Below are positions 32,133 through 43,800 of a stretch of DNA of 64,000 bases, in pieces; the stretch's first letter is position 1, and the number at the start of each line of letters is the position of its first letter. Source of the DNA: Agapetus fuscipes (Eukaryota; Arthropoda; Insecta; Trichoptera; Glossosomatidae); the NCBI GenBank assembly GCA_951799405.1, contig OX637359.1, forward strand, positions 2,352,201 through 2,416,200, in the 5' to 3' direction. The translations under genes were made by a program, and so were the position numbers. The notes under the pieces are model-generated. The model worked only from the letters and a program-made list of their open reading frames with translations, did not search any database and was not told the origin of the DNA.

Positions 32133-32256
32133 TTTCTGGGATCTGTCTCTGTGGGCTATAGGAGCTGGAGCTTCCGGACGTTTCGCCCGTGTCTGCAGTG
32201 GGCTTCTAAGGGGGGAAACGTCCGAAAGATCCAGCTCTCACAGACCACGGCAGCAG
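32133..32256. mobile_element. hammerhead-derived foldback (short)
   Basis: Arms ctgggatctgtctctgtggg / reverse of cagaccacggcagcagatct pair. Minus strand at the centre: AGCCC ... GGGC stem II, GAAACGTCCGG, that is GAAA and GUC; the CTGANGA box is damaged. Same subfamily as 34010-34213. Confidence 0.5.
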
Positions 32257-32639
32257 ATCTCCACAATTTTTCGATATGAGTATATTGTAATTGTATATTG
32301 TATATGTATTGTTAAAAAAATCTTATATTGACATACACGGCTTAAACTGAGCGTGGTTAAGGTCAGAACTAACGTTGCCATCTTGTAAAATGATTCTTTT
32401 GATAGTTCAATGTGAAGTTAGCTAGAAGTGAAGTATTTTGTTGAAGAAAAACAAATTAGTAAACATTTATTTTATCAGTTGAAAGCCTTAAAGGCATAAC
32501 AATTCCCTCCCTTAGCTGTCATAGATGTTCAGTTTTTAAGCCATGCACAGGTTTATTATATAACAAATATGTAAGTAATGCAGAACCAAATATAGAATTT
32601 TTTTAAACAAAATAAATGCATGAAAAGTCATGAAATAAC

Positions 32640-32935
32640 ATTCTCTGTAAGAAGAGTGAACACAATATTTGGAGAGTGTGCATTTGCAGTTGCTGGCCCT
32701 CTGGCCTGGAACCACCTGCCACATCATGTGATGATGATGATGATGGATGATTTCTTTCCTGTGGCGCCATTTAATGGTCCAGGACCATCTCAAGGGCGCC
32801 ACATGTGAGAGAGCTAGAGGACCATGGAATGTTCCGGAACGCACTGAAGACAAGCAAATTTCTGGCATCGTTTGCATCAGCGCCCTTGGAGTGACTACAT
32901 CACGAAACGGCGCTATAAAGAAATCATCAACTCAT
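32640..32935 (+). mobile_element. LINE 3' end fragment (GPLAWNHLP type)
   Basis: Encodes RRVNTIFGECAFAVAGPLAW, NHLPHHV, then with frame breaks ERARGPWNVPERTEDKQISG. Ends in tcatcatcatcat. A 60-bp insertion of atgatgatg-rich sequence repeats part of the local sequence. Second copy at 4570-4815. Confidence 0.65.
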
Positions 32936-32999
32936 CATCATCATCATCTGTATTTCCATATATTTAGATTTTTTTTACTTTTGATTCAATGCTACTCAT

Positions 33000-33590
33000 T
33001 TGTAAGTTTATTATAATTTATTTAAGTTAAACATGACACATTTTTTAAAAATAATTATAAATAAATATGCATTCCTTTATTTATCAACATTTTTTAACAA
33101 TGACTATTATTAGCTTATCGTGTTAAAACATTCATCAGTTTTTGTAGTGGACTGTGTTTTTTTTTTTTAAATTCAGTAAACAATAGTTTAGCCCGGTCTA
33201 AAGTCTAGTGGACAGGAGGAGTTGGGGGTGAAGGCTGATGGAGGTCAAGGCTCGATATGGGCTGTAAGGCCATCAAAGAGAAAGAAGAGAGTAGTCTAAT
33301 GAGAGAGTAGGTTAATGCTGTTGTAAGTTGGTAGTGCGAGTTGGCAACTCAAAGTTGCAGTTTATTTTTATTGGGTTGCTCAACCTGTCAGAGAGAAAAT
33401 GGAGGGCTTTTCAAATTGTGTGAGCTAAATGTTGTGTCTGTTAAAACTAACTAATAAAACATATAAACCCGATATATGAGTGTTTATCTTCAATTTCACC
33501 GCTGACAAATAAGATAACAATAAATGCTACCGACAGAAGGCTAAGAGCTCGATTTCCATTGGAGAACTTTTTTTTTTCAATTTTGGGTTG
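33000..33590. other. AT-rich spacer, no gene seen
   Basis: No coding frame, tRNA head or repeat family recognised except a tRNA-like fragment near 33190 (agcccggtctaaagtctagt). Confidence 0.4.
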
Positions 33591-33775
33591 AAAACTTCAT
33601 CTGTATTTACTGAATTTTTTGACTGTTCACCGATGGTTCATCCAGCCTTACAGCAACTGGGGTCTTGCTTATGTCATTGACGCTTTCAATAGCGATGACC
33701 AAGCTTGTCGAGGGCTCTGAGGGTGTGATTCACACAAAAACAGCCCTCACCAAGTAAATCATCATAATTTATACT
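33590..33775 (+). mobile_element. SINE family A, 5'-truncated
   Basis: Body (ttacagcaactggggtcttg, agcgatgaccaagcttgtcg) and tail (caccaagtaaatcatcataa); head missing. Confidence 0.65.
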
Positions 33776-34009
33776 TATTTTATTTAATTAAATTTAGCAA
33801 CTCATCATTCACAGACGTAACACGGGAGTTTGCAAGCCATTGAGGTATAATAATTTATATAGTGGAGCAGTGGAGCGGAAACTATTTTAACGCAAGTGCC
33901 GCTATATCCGTTTCAACTTACCTCAACACAAATCTTCCTTCTAACTAGAAAGAGAACAAAGATGCTCATAGTGTAACTGCCCTGTGAGCAAATGCAAGAG
34001 ATGTTAAGA

Positions 34010-34213
34010 GTTTGCTGGAGAGCTGCTTTCCGGAATCTGTTGCCGTGGTCTGTGGGAGATGGAGCATCCATACTGTGTCACAGTTTCATCAAGATCATCT
34101 TCATCATTTCACTTTCACGCTCAAGAAGCCCATCGTAGACATGGGTGAAACGTCCGCAGCTCCACCTCCCACAGACCAGGAAAACAGATCCCGGAAAACA
34201 TCTCTCCAGCGTC
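34010..34213. mobile_element. hammerhead-derived foldback
   Basis: Arms: ctggagagctgctttccgga ... tggtctgtgggagatggagc pairs with 34155-34213 reversed. Plus strand core at 34120-34155: CTCAAGA (one change from CTGAAGA), stem II AGCCC/GGGT, GAAA, CGTC (GUC). Confidence 0.55.
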
Positions 34214-34575
34214 ATCAAGCCTAAGCCTTAAACTATTATTCATGATAGTTTTTTTTCTGCATTTCATCTCTCCGTGGAAATTGTGTTGGTCGATGAATTT
34301 GACAATTTTGATAGAAAAAATGCATTATTATAATACAAAACAGCATGTGTAATTATTGGGTGCCAAAATACAAGATGAAGAAAGCAAGAAAACATAGGAA
34401 TTCACATGATTATTAAGTTTGACATATCTGTAGTTGACAGGTCCGGCTGACAGATTTGTCTCATAGTATGTATCTCATAACATGTCTCATCAATGTCATA
34501 AGCTAGCTTCGTCTCCACTAATATTATAGCTCATCGGTAGAATCTCACCATTGATAGAAGTAAACTGTCAACGTT

Positions 34576-34855
34576 CTAAATAAGATGCTGCACCGGTTTA
34601 TTGGTGAGAATATGGTGTCTGTAGGACCAGCTTCTGCTCGTGGACGAGGAAGGTGGTGACCCAGGCGGAGAGAAGAGCGGAGGCGACCCCGGAGGAGACA
34701 GGAAGACGGGGGAGACCGGCAGGGAACCGGAGACGGAGCTGAGATCGCTGGCCAGCTGGCTCAGGAGTCTGGCGCTGCACAGCGGGGTGTCTACCCGCAG
34801 CATCTTGTCCAGGGATCCGACGTCCACACTGTATTCACCCTTCTTGATGTTGAAA
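34576..34855 (-). CDS. Kir exon 8 (C-terminus)
   Basis: Acceptor gattattttcag|TTTCAAC. Encodes FNIKKGEYSVDVGSLDKMLR, VDTPLCSARLL, then a Ser/Pro-rich tail (LSPPGSPPLFSPPGSPP) ending at TAG 34578-34576. TPLCSA is a Kir signature. Confidence 0.9.
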
Positions 34856-37800
34856 CTGAAAATAATCAGTAAATTGTCACAAAAATCCTCATCAGCTTGA
34901 TTGTTCCGACTCTTTTGTCACAAATATGTTAATTTATACTTATTCCTACGGCGGAGCCTGTAACCGCTATAGGACGCGTCCCCAGGTGGCGGATAGGGGA
35001 AAGCTCGGCAGATATGCAGGGCAGGAGGGAAATAAAATACCTCCTGTGGACCAACAGGTAGTAGCGTCTGATCCAGAGTGGGCGGCTACAAACAGCGTCT
35101 GTTCCCCATGTTAGGGGCGGCTGAAGATAATATACACCAACCCGCATGGCAAGCGTGGTGTAGAAATGCCAAAAAACCCTCCAAATATGTAATGTCGACT
35201 TTCAAAACAGGTATACCCCAGGCGGGTAGAGCAAAACGCTCAGAATCCCGCACTGCCGATGCAGTCAGCCCCACGGATTCTGGGGGGGGCAAAAATCCGA
35301 CATCGAGAAAGAACAACAAGAGAAATCAACTATTTGTGGCTACATATAACATACGCACTATGAGATTAGAGGAACATCTTACTGCACTTGAAAATGAGTT
35401 GAGTGGTGTAAATTGGAACGTCCTAGGAATCAGTGAAACACGTTTGGCTGGTGAAAAAGCTACTTCACTTCCATCGGGCCACTTTATGTTCCAGAGAAAT
35501 GCTGACACGACGCGACAGGGGGGAGTGGCACTACTGGTGCATAGAGACATCAGAAAACTTGTAGTTAAGACAAAGGCAATATCTGACCGTGTTATATATA
35601 TAACCCTTAAACTAAAACCAAAATATACCATTCAGATCATTCAAGGGTATGCACCGACAACCACACATCAAGATGAAGACGTGGAACAATTCTATGAAGA
35701 TATAGCGATGGCAAATTCTGAAGAAAACTCTCAACTGACAATTGTAATGGGCGATTTTAATGCTAAAATAGGAAAACGAACCGACGCAGACCCTAAAAAT
35801 ATCGGAAAATTCGGTTTGGGAGATAGAAATAACAGAGGACAAATGCTGGTCGACTTTCTGAGTAGAGAAAACCTGTATTGTATGTCAACTTTCTTTCAAA
35901 AACCAGTACAGAGGAAATGGACGTGGAGAAGTCCAGGTGGGGCTACGCAAAATGAAATTGACTAATCTAATCTAATCTAATCTAAGCTGCAAAGATATAT
36001 ATCATTTAAGATTTATACTAAATGCATTCCCACAAGCAGATATGTATAATTTCGCGCTAACACATGCCGCATGTGGACCTACAATATAAAAACCCAATCT
36101 CAAATGAACATAAGCCTTGCAACTCTTGCCGTCCTTCCCTGAAACAGGGGTGACATTGGCAAAGTGAACCAATTTTTATATTATGGGTGGTCAGCCGCAT
36201 AACAACCTATAAGTCAAGGAACATACATGACAAATTACATTTTTTAAAATCAAAGAATAAAAATAACAATATATACATGGACATAAAAAACTAAATATCT
36301 TCTTATATCTAATAAAAAAGTTTGTTCAGACGTATCAGTCCTAAATAGATTTGACACAGGTAGTGATCACAGACTAGTAAGAGCCAAAATATCTGTGAAC
36401 CTCCGAAAAGAAAGGAAAAAGATGGTGACAAATACCAAAAAACATGACACTACTGATTTAAGAGAGAGAGAGAAGGAATACCAGGTACATATAAGAAAGA
36501 AAATTGGACCAAGAGAAGATTTAATACATCTAAGTTCCGACGATTTGAGTGCGAAGATTGTTGGTGATATACATGGAGCAGTAAAGAGCGTATGTACTCT
36601 CAAAAAAAAGAAAACCTCCAAGATAACACCCGGAACGATGGCACTAATAGAACTTAGAAGGAATACTAGCAGATGTTCTCCACAATATGAGGAAATCAAT
36701 AAGCTTGTCAAAAAGGCAATTAGAAAAGATACTAGAGCATTCAATTCCCAACAGATAAAACAAGCCATAGAAGACAACATGAATATGAAAGTTTTACGCT
36801 CAAAGCTCAGTAAAGGCACAGAAAGAATTACTTGCATGAGAAATGACCAAGGAATATTAATGTACGAGAAAGAAGGCATTGTAAACATCATACAAAAATT
36901 CTATGAAAATCTGTATGACCAACACATTCCAACACCTTGGCAGCTGAGAACACAAAGTAATCGAACAGTATTGAATGTGGGGTCAGAAGAAATCCCAGAA
37001 ATAAACAGATCTGAAGTCAGAGCCGCACTGAAGGAGCTCAAAAACCGGAAAAGCCCAGGTGAGGACAGAATCACTGCAGAAATGTTAAAATATGGCGGAA
37101 ATTATCTGGAAGACGCCTTGTGTGTTCTGTTGAACAAATGCCTAGACGAAGAGAAGATACCGGAGACATGGCGAAATGCGGAGGTAAAAATACTCTTCAA
37201 GAAAGGAGACCCTAAGAGCGTTGAAAATTATAGACCAATAAGTCTACTCAGTGTTTTGTACAAGTTACTAACAAAAATTATCACAAAACGTTTGACAAAC
37301 AAATTTGACTTTTACCAACCAGTGGAACAGGCAGGATTCCGAAAAGGATACAGTACCACCGACCATATACATACTGTTCGATCATTAATAGAGAAGTGTA
37401 CAGAATATAATGTACCACTATGCTTAGGTTATGTCGACTACCAAAAAGCTTTTGATTCCATCGAAACATGGGCCATACTGGCAGCAATGGATCAAGCACG
37501 CATTGACTCGAGGTATACAGCTCTAATAAAAAACCTCTACCAAAATGCAACCTTACAGGTAAAATTCAATGAGGACTGGTCGACGGATAAAATACAAGTT
37601 AAAAGAGGAATCCGACAAGGTGACACAATATCCCCGAAACTGTTTACACTGGCATTGGAATACATTTTCAAAAAGCTTAGTTGGGAAAACAAAGGAGTAC
37701 TCATAGATGGAAAATACCTAAGCCATTTACGATTTGCTGACGATATCATTGTTATGAGTAAAAATCAAGAAGAGTTAGCCGAAATGCTACAGGAACTGAA

Positions 37801-40800
37801 CGAGGCCTCTAAAGATGTAGGACTGAGTATGAACCTGGCAAAAACCAAAGTAATGGGCACACAAAACTTTCAAATTAGGATTGAGGGCAGCAATATCGAG
37901 GATGTCCAAGAATACATATACCTAGGTCACAGTATCCGAATAGATAAGAAAAACCAGACTGCTGAGCTTAGAAGAAGGGTTGGATTAAGCTGGGCTGCAT
38001 TCGGAAAAATGGGATATATTTTAAAAAACCGGAAAATACCCATAAACCTGAAAAAGAAGGTGTATGAACTATGTGTGTTGCCAGTAGCTACATATGGCCT
38101 AGAAACAGCAACTCTCACAAAACAAAGTGCCGAGAAGTTAAGAACGACCCAAAGAGCCATGGAAAGAGCCATGTTAGGACTCTCCCTTAGAGATAGAGTC
38201 AGAAACGAAACGGTGAGAGAAAATACAAAGGTCACTGACATAATCCACCGTGTAATGACTCAGAAATGGCAGTGGGCGGGACATGTAGCCAGAAGTCCGG
38301 ATGACAAATGGACAAAAAGAATGCTGACTTGGAGACCTCGAACGACGAAGAGAAGTGTAGGGCGACTACAGTTGAGATGGAAGGATGACCTGAACCGGCA
38401 TGCTGGCGCGACCTGGACGCAGATTGCACAAGACAGGTCGGTATGGAAACAGATGGAGGAGGCCTTCGTCCAGGAGTGGACGGAAATGGGCTAAAGAAGA
38501 AGAAGAAGAAGATGTGCAAAACTTGAATTTTCAATAAGATGATGTTCCTTGACTTATAGGTTGGTATGAGGCTAACCAGTAACCACCCATTCTGTAAAAA
38601 AATATTCGCTTTGAAGATGTCACCCCAGTTTCAGGGAAGGTCGGATAGACTTGCAGGGCGCTTGTGTTCATTTGAGATTCGGCTTTTGTTGTTGCAAGTC
38701 TACATGCAGCATGTGTAAGCGCGAACTTATACGTGTCTGTTTATGGGAATGTATTTAAAATGGATCTCAAATGTAATATATATCTTTGCAACTGAGATTG
38801 TAAATTATAGATATGGATAACTGAGTCATATATTTCCAAAATTTGCTATCTCCGCATGCATTTGAGAAATTTACATTTGACATGTTTGCGCTGAAGGAAT
38901 GGGGAACTAACCGTTGAACAACTTGTTGTTTTTATACAATAAAATAAAAATTGCTTTGTTTTAATTCACATGAGCTTATTTTTGGACACGACCAGTTTCG
39001 GGAGAAGCAGTAGGTACCTCCCATCTTCAGGTGTAAATAGAAACTAACACAGAATACAGAATTACGAAGCAAGGATTTCCATTTCCATTTCCATTTCCAT
39101 TTACGAAGCAAGGATTACGAAGCAAGGAAATCCTTGCTTCGTAATTCTGTATTCTGTGTTAGTTTCTATTTACACCTGAAGATGGGAGGTACTGCTTCTC
39201 CCGAAACTGGTCTTGTCCAAAAATAAACTCATGTGAATTAAAACAAAGCAATTTTTATTTTATTGTATTCAAATGAACTTTCACGAAGTAACTGCTGAAA
39301 ATCTAGATAATATTGTTGTTTTTAGTTCAGATAATATAGTGGGTATAGGAGCAATTTTAATATAACTCCATGGGAGCAACTAAAAGATTATATATACACG
39401 GGTAGGTACTTATCCCATTACAAAATTATTAGTCATTTTTCTATTTTCCATAAAATTCAAAATTTAAGTTTGATTGGAGCCATCGTTAGCACTTCAGTTG
39501 GTTTCAAATGAGTTATTGTAAAGGAAGGGGAGATAATATTTATTCTGAAATGTCTTTGCCTGTACTCTATGCACGCGCCTGAAACACGTAGACACACAAT
39601 CATAAGTAAACATACTCGTACACAGACACACATTTCTAACATTATGTACCTTAAAACGTTGATGAATCTATGTCCCCATCTGATGTCGCTGGGCAGATAT
39701 GATGTTTTACTTTGACTCATCTGGCCTGTGAGTCTGGAGGCTCCCGTAAATGTGATCACAATTTCAAATCTGAAAAACCACATTCCTCCAATTACAATCT
39801 TTGTTTTGCACGTCAATAAAGAAATCGCACCATCTCTTCGGTACACCTCCAAAGAGATGGCGTGGTAGCTGGCAGCCTGGATCACACGGGGAAGTAGCAC
39901 ATATAGATCTTTCGGATCTATGAAAGGACGAATAAGGAAATGTTGTGGTAAATTTGTAGGCATAAGTACCTAGTAGCAAAAAATATCAATAATTGAAAAT
40001 TTGACCACCCATACTGTAAAAAAATGGTTCACTTTGCCAATGTCACTCCTGCTTCAGGGACGGTCGGTCGAGTTGCAGGGCTTATGTTCATTTGAGATTG
40101 GGTTTTTTATATTGTAGGTCCACATACGGCATGTGTAAGCGTGAAATTGTGCATGTCTGCTTGTGGGAATGCATTTAATATGAATCTCAAATGATACATA
40201 TCTTTGCAGCTTAGATTTAGATGCAAGACTTTTAACAGTTCTGCACACATTGAAACTTGAAAAATTCTGATTCAGAATTCATTTTGGGGAACTTTGGTCA
40301 TAAATTGTGAAGCCACATGACAAGTTGGTAGAGCGCTTGCTTTTAATACCAGACGACCTTGACTTATAGGTTGGTATGCGGCTGACCACCCATGCTGTAA
40401 GAATGGTTCACTTTGCCAATGTCACCCCTGTCTCAGGGAAGGACGGCAAGAGTTGCAGGGTATATGTCCATTTGAAGTTTGATTTTTATGTTGAAGGTTC
40501 ACATGCGGCATGTGCAAGCGCGAACTTGTACGTGTCTGGTTGTGAAAATGCATGTAATGTGAGACTCCAATGTAACATATCTTTGCAACTTAGATTAGAT
40601 TAGACCAGGGTTCAAAAAAGCGCTAGATAGAAAAAATATTTTTGAATATTTTAATCTAGAAAAGGTGTTGGTGAAATCAGACTTAAGATAAGGGATGAGA
40701 GAGAACTCAGTGACATATTTTTACACTTATTTCTTATACAAACAATAGTACGAATATATAAAGGGAATGAGAAATGAAAGGATCCCACGCATCGCTGTTA

Positions 40801-43800
40801 TATGTTAGGATAATTTATTTGATGAGCGCTGTTTTTGTGTGAATCACACCTCAAGAGTCCTCTGCCAGAAAGTGCCAATTCTCAAGCAAGACCTAGTTGC
40901 TGCAACACTGGATAGACCTATGGTGCCCGGTCTTTAATTGCTAAAGGTATATGAACTTTTCAACCCAGCGAAGAGCATATTTGTAAATATACTTAAATGG
41001 TCTATTTTTTGTGCTCCATTCGAACTCACGACCTTTCATTTTCGAGTCCAAAGCTTTACCAATAGACTACGGACCGGTCAAGGGAACTCAACCGGAAAAA
41101 GACCCCCAGGAAGACCTCTGAAGAGATGATGTGACAGTTGGCAGTCTAGCTCACAGGAACAAGTAACAGCACAAGCATACCCTTTGGATCTATTGTTACA
41201 AACTTATGAGCCCGATTGCGTGGCTTGCTTATGAGTGTGTGTCCACCTCTAGTATAGGCACGTAGTTGTTGGTATGCGTAACTAGAATAGTATGGAACAA
41301 TACAGAGGTGTGTAGAAAGGTTCACTATAGAAGGGTCTTTATACAAGTCAAATATAAATTCAGATCATATACTTACTTTTTTTTTGCAAAAATTATGACA
41401 ATGTTCGGATACAATTTTATATAGAATGTATAACACTAGGATTGCCTTGGCCACCTCTAAAATATGAAATTTTAAAGATTGAACTTAGACATTTATTTTT
41501 CAAATTTATACATAGAGTTGTTTTAAATGGGTAAATATAACTTTAAATATAAATTAAGAGTGTAGTGTAGGTATAACAAAAAGAAAAAAAAAAAACAAAG
41601 ATGTAAGTAAGTATTAGGTATGTATAATTTATAATTTTGTAAATTTTATATAGAGTGTGGTTTACTGTATAAGTGGTACACACAAATAAACTCCCCCCCC
41701 ATTAGGGTTACTAATGGGGGGAAATATTAAAAAAAAAAAAAAAAAAAACTATGGAAGGGTCTGGAAAATGTGAGAGGCGTCTGTTTAGACACTATAGGTG
41801 CTATTCTTAAACATTTTGGTCCTCCGTTGAGCTCACGCTTTGACAAACTAATGATTCCTGGGCTGAAAGTCTCATCACCACGGTATTTCTTACCTACCGA
41901 CGATCGGTAATATTTGTATGAAGATTAACCAGCTGTTCACTTGCGGCCATCTTACCGATATACCTTGATGAGACTTCCAGCCCAGGAATCATTAGTTTGT
42001 CATAGCGTGGGCTCAACAGGCGACCAAAATGTCTAAGAATAGCACCGCATATATTTGGACCGCAATTGTGTGAGAGACCAGGTCGATTGAAACATTGAGC
42101 CGTGAAGTCGATAAGCCAAGAGCGAGAAATCAGTACAATGTGAACTGAGCACTTTGAAAGATTTCCTTACTTCTTGTCTACGAGGTCCTTGGCCGACATG
42201 TCGTACAGAGGGCTGTCTGCGTCTATGGTGTGCTGTATGACTCTGGGCCCCAGCACCAGGGCCCCGGCCTGCTGCAGAGCCAGCCTCCTGACGCAGGGCC
42301 CCGCGGGCAGGTGGCGCACCAGCCACAGAGAGATGGAGCCCCCGACAGAGTGCTTCTCCTTGGCGTCCCATACTCGTGCCAGCAGACACAGCTGCCCGTC
42401 CCTCATGCAAACCTGATTCAAGAAAATGTTTTTATAATAAATTTACGAAGAGGGATGCAATTTATCAACCTATTTTTACCTGGCCAAAAACAAGTAAGTA
42501 TATACATTATCCATTAGGAATTCATCAAGTTTTACTAGTCCGGTCGATAGCTCGGTTGTTAAGTGCTTGCATTCCATGCCAAGGGCCCGGATTCGAATCC
42601 CACCGAAGTAGTCAGAAATGATTTTTCGTATTGGTGTTTATTTCAAATCCAAAATAAAATTCCGGCAAGGCTTACTCAGCTCTTACAATAAATGAGGACC
42701 AGCCCCGTCGGTAGCTGGGAGAGCCCCACTTCAACTGAAGTGGTTAGCGTAGGGCTAGCCCTCTTACCTGTAAAAGTAAATAGGTTCCACTCGCCAAATG
42801 CGAATCATTCAGGGAAAACATGGCAAAAATTTGCACTAAATGTGTAGGTTAGTAGCAATTGAAATAAACACAGATACATAAAATCATCTCTGCTACCCTC
42901 GGTGGGATTCGAACACAAGCTCTCGGAATGGAAAGCAAGAACTCTACTAACTGAGCCACCGACCAAACAAACAAACAAAAAAATAGAGAATATGTGAAAA
43001 GGAAAAAGCGATTAAGGAAGAATCAAAAACAGATTTATAAAATGGACTTAGCACAGATCCTACATACTGTTATGTAAATATAAATATTAAAATAAGTATG
43101 GGTAGTAAGAATCCTCATAAGTATTGGTGGTTAGGATCGATAATTGTGTATAAGTGGAGAATTCTCTAGGCTAACTAGGTATTTCGAGAAGCATCAAGCA
43201 AAAATATATTCCTAAGTAATTGATTCTCTTAGTATATAAGACTCTTATTGCTTGCACTGTGTTCAGTTATTATTCAAGCTCTCACCACTACAATCTCCTG
43301 CCAGCTTTACAAACACATTGAACCAACTTGACCAGTGAACAGAAACCAAGCGTAATGGAATAATCGAGACTATCTTTGTGAAAATAAATTATTAAAAATG
43401 TAAAATAAACAACTGTCAAAGAAGACCAGTGTTTTTAATTGAAAGACTTTTTGAACCCTAAAATCGTAACAATACAAAAAAATTGTGAGTTTGCACTTCC
43501 AGGTTTCTATAAAAAAGGTACAAAATAGATTATTTTTGGTTGCTAATGACTCTAGTCGCACAGACCTGTGACGTTTGCCCACCAAGAAAAAAAAAAAAAT
43601 TCAAATTCTGTGCCCACTCCACTGTGAAAGAATCTTTTTCGTCGAGTCAGACGCTACTCTATTTTTTTATCCAGTGTCGGGTATTACCCTCCATTGTAAA
43701 AGAATGAGATATAGAGATTTAAGATAAGAAAAAATAAATTATGGCACTCACAGCCACGTTTTTGCTGAAGCCAACGCCTTCCACCCGCTTTTCTGGCCGG

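Larger units (their letters stand above)
34930..38515 (+). mobile_element. near-complete RTE-clade LINE
   Basis: Lies antisense in Kir intron 7. The 5' end (gtaaccgctataggacgcgt, caggtggcggataggggaaa) resembles RTE starts. A single frame encodes AP endonuclease and RT. The 3' end stops in an (AAG)n tail at 38496-38513. The frame is interrupted only by a T repeat at 35963-36295. Confidence 0.85.

Noticed and set aside
34640..34900. Plus-strand frame DEEGGDPGGEKSGGDPGG
   Set aside because: Antisense of the Ser/Pro-rich tail of Kir exon 8.
39457..39963. 168-codon minus frame over Kir exon 7
   Set aside because: Only the middle part is Kir exon 7; the rest is repeat and a LINE fragment read in the wrong frame.
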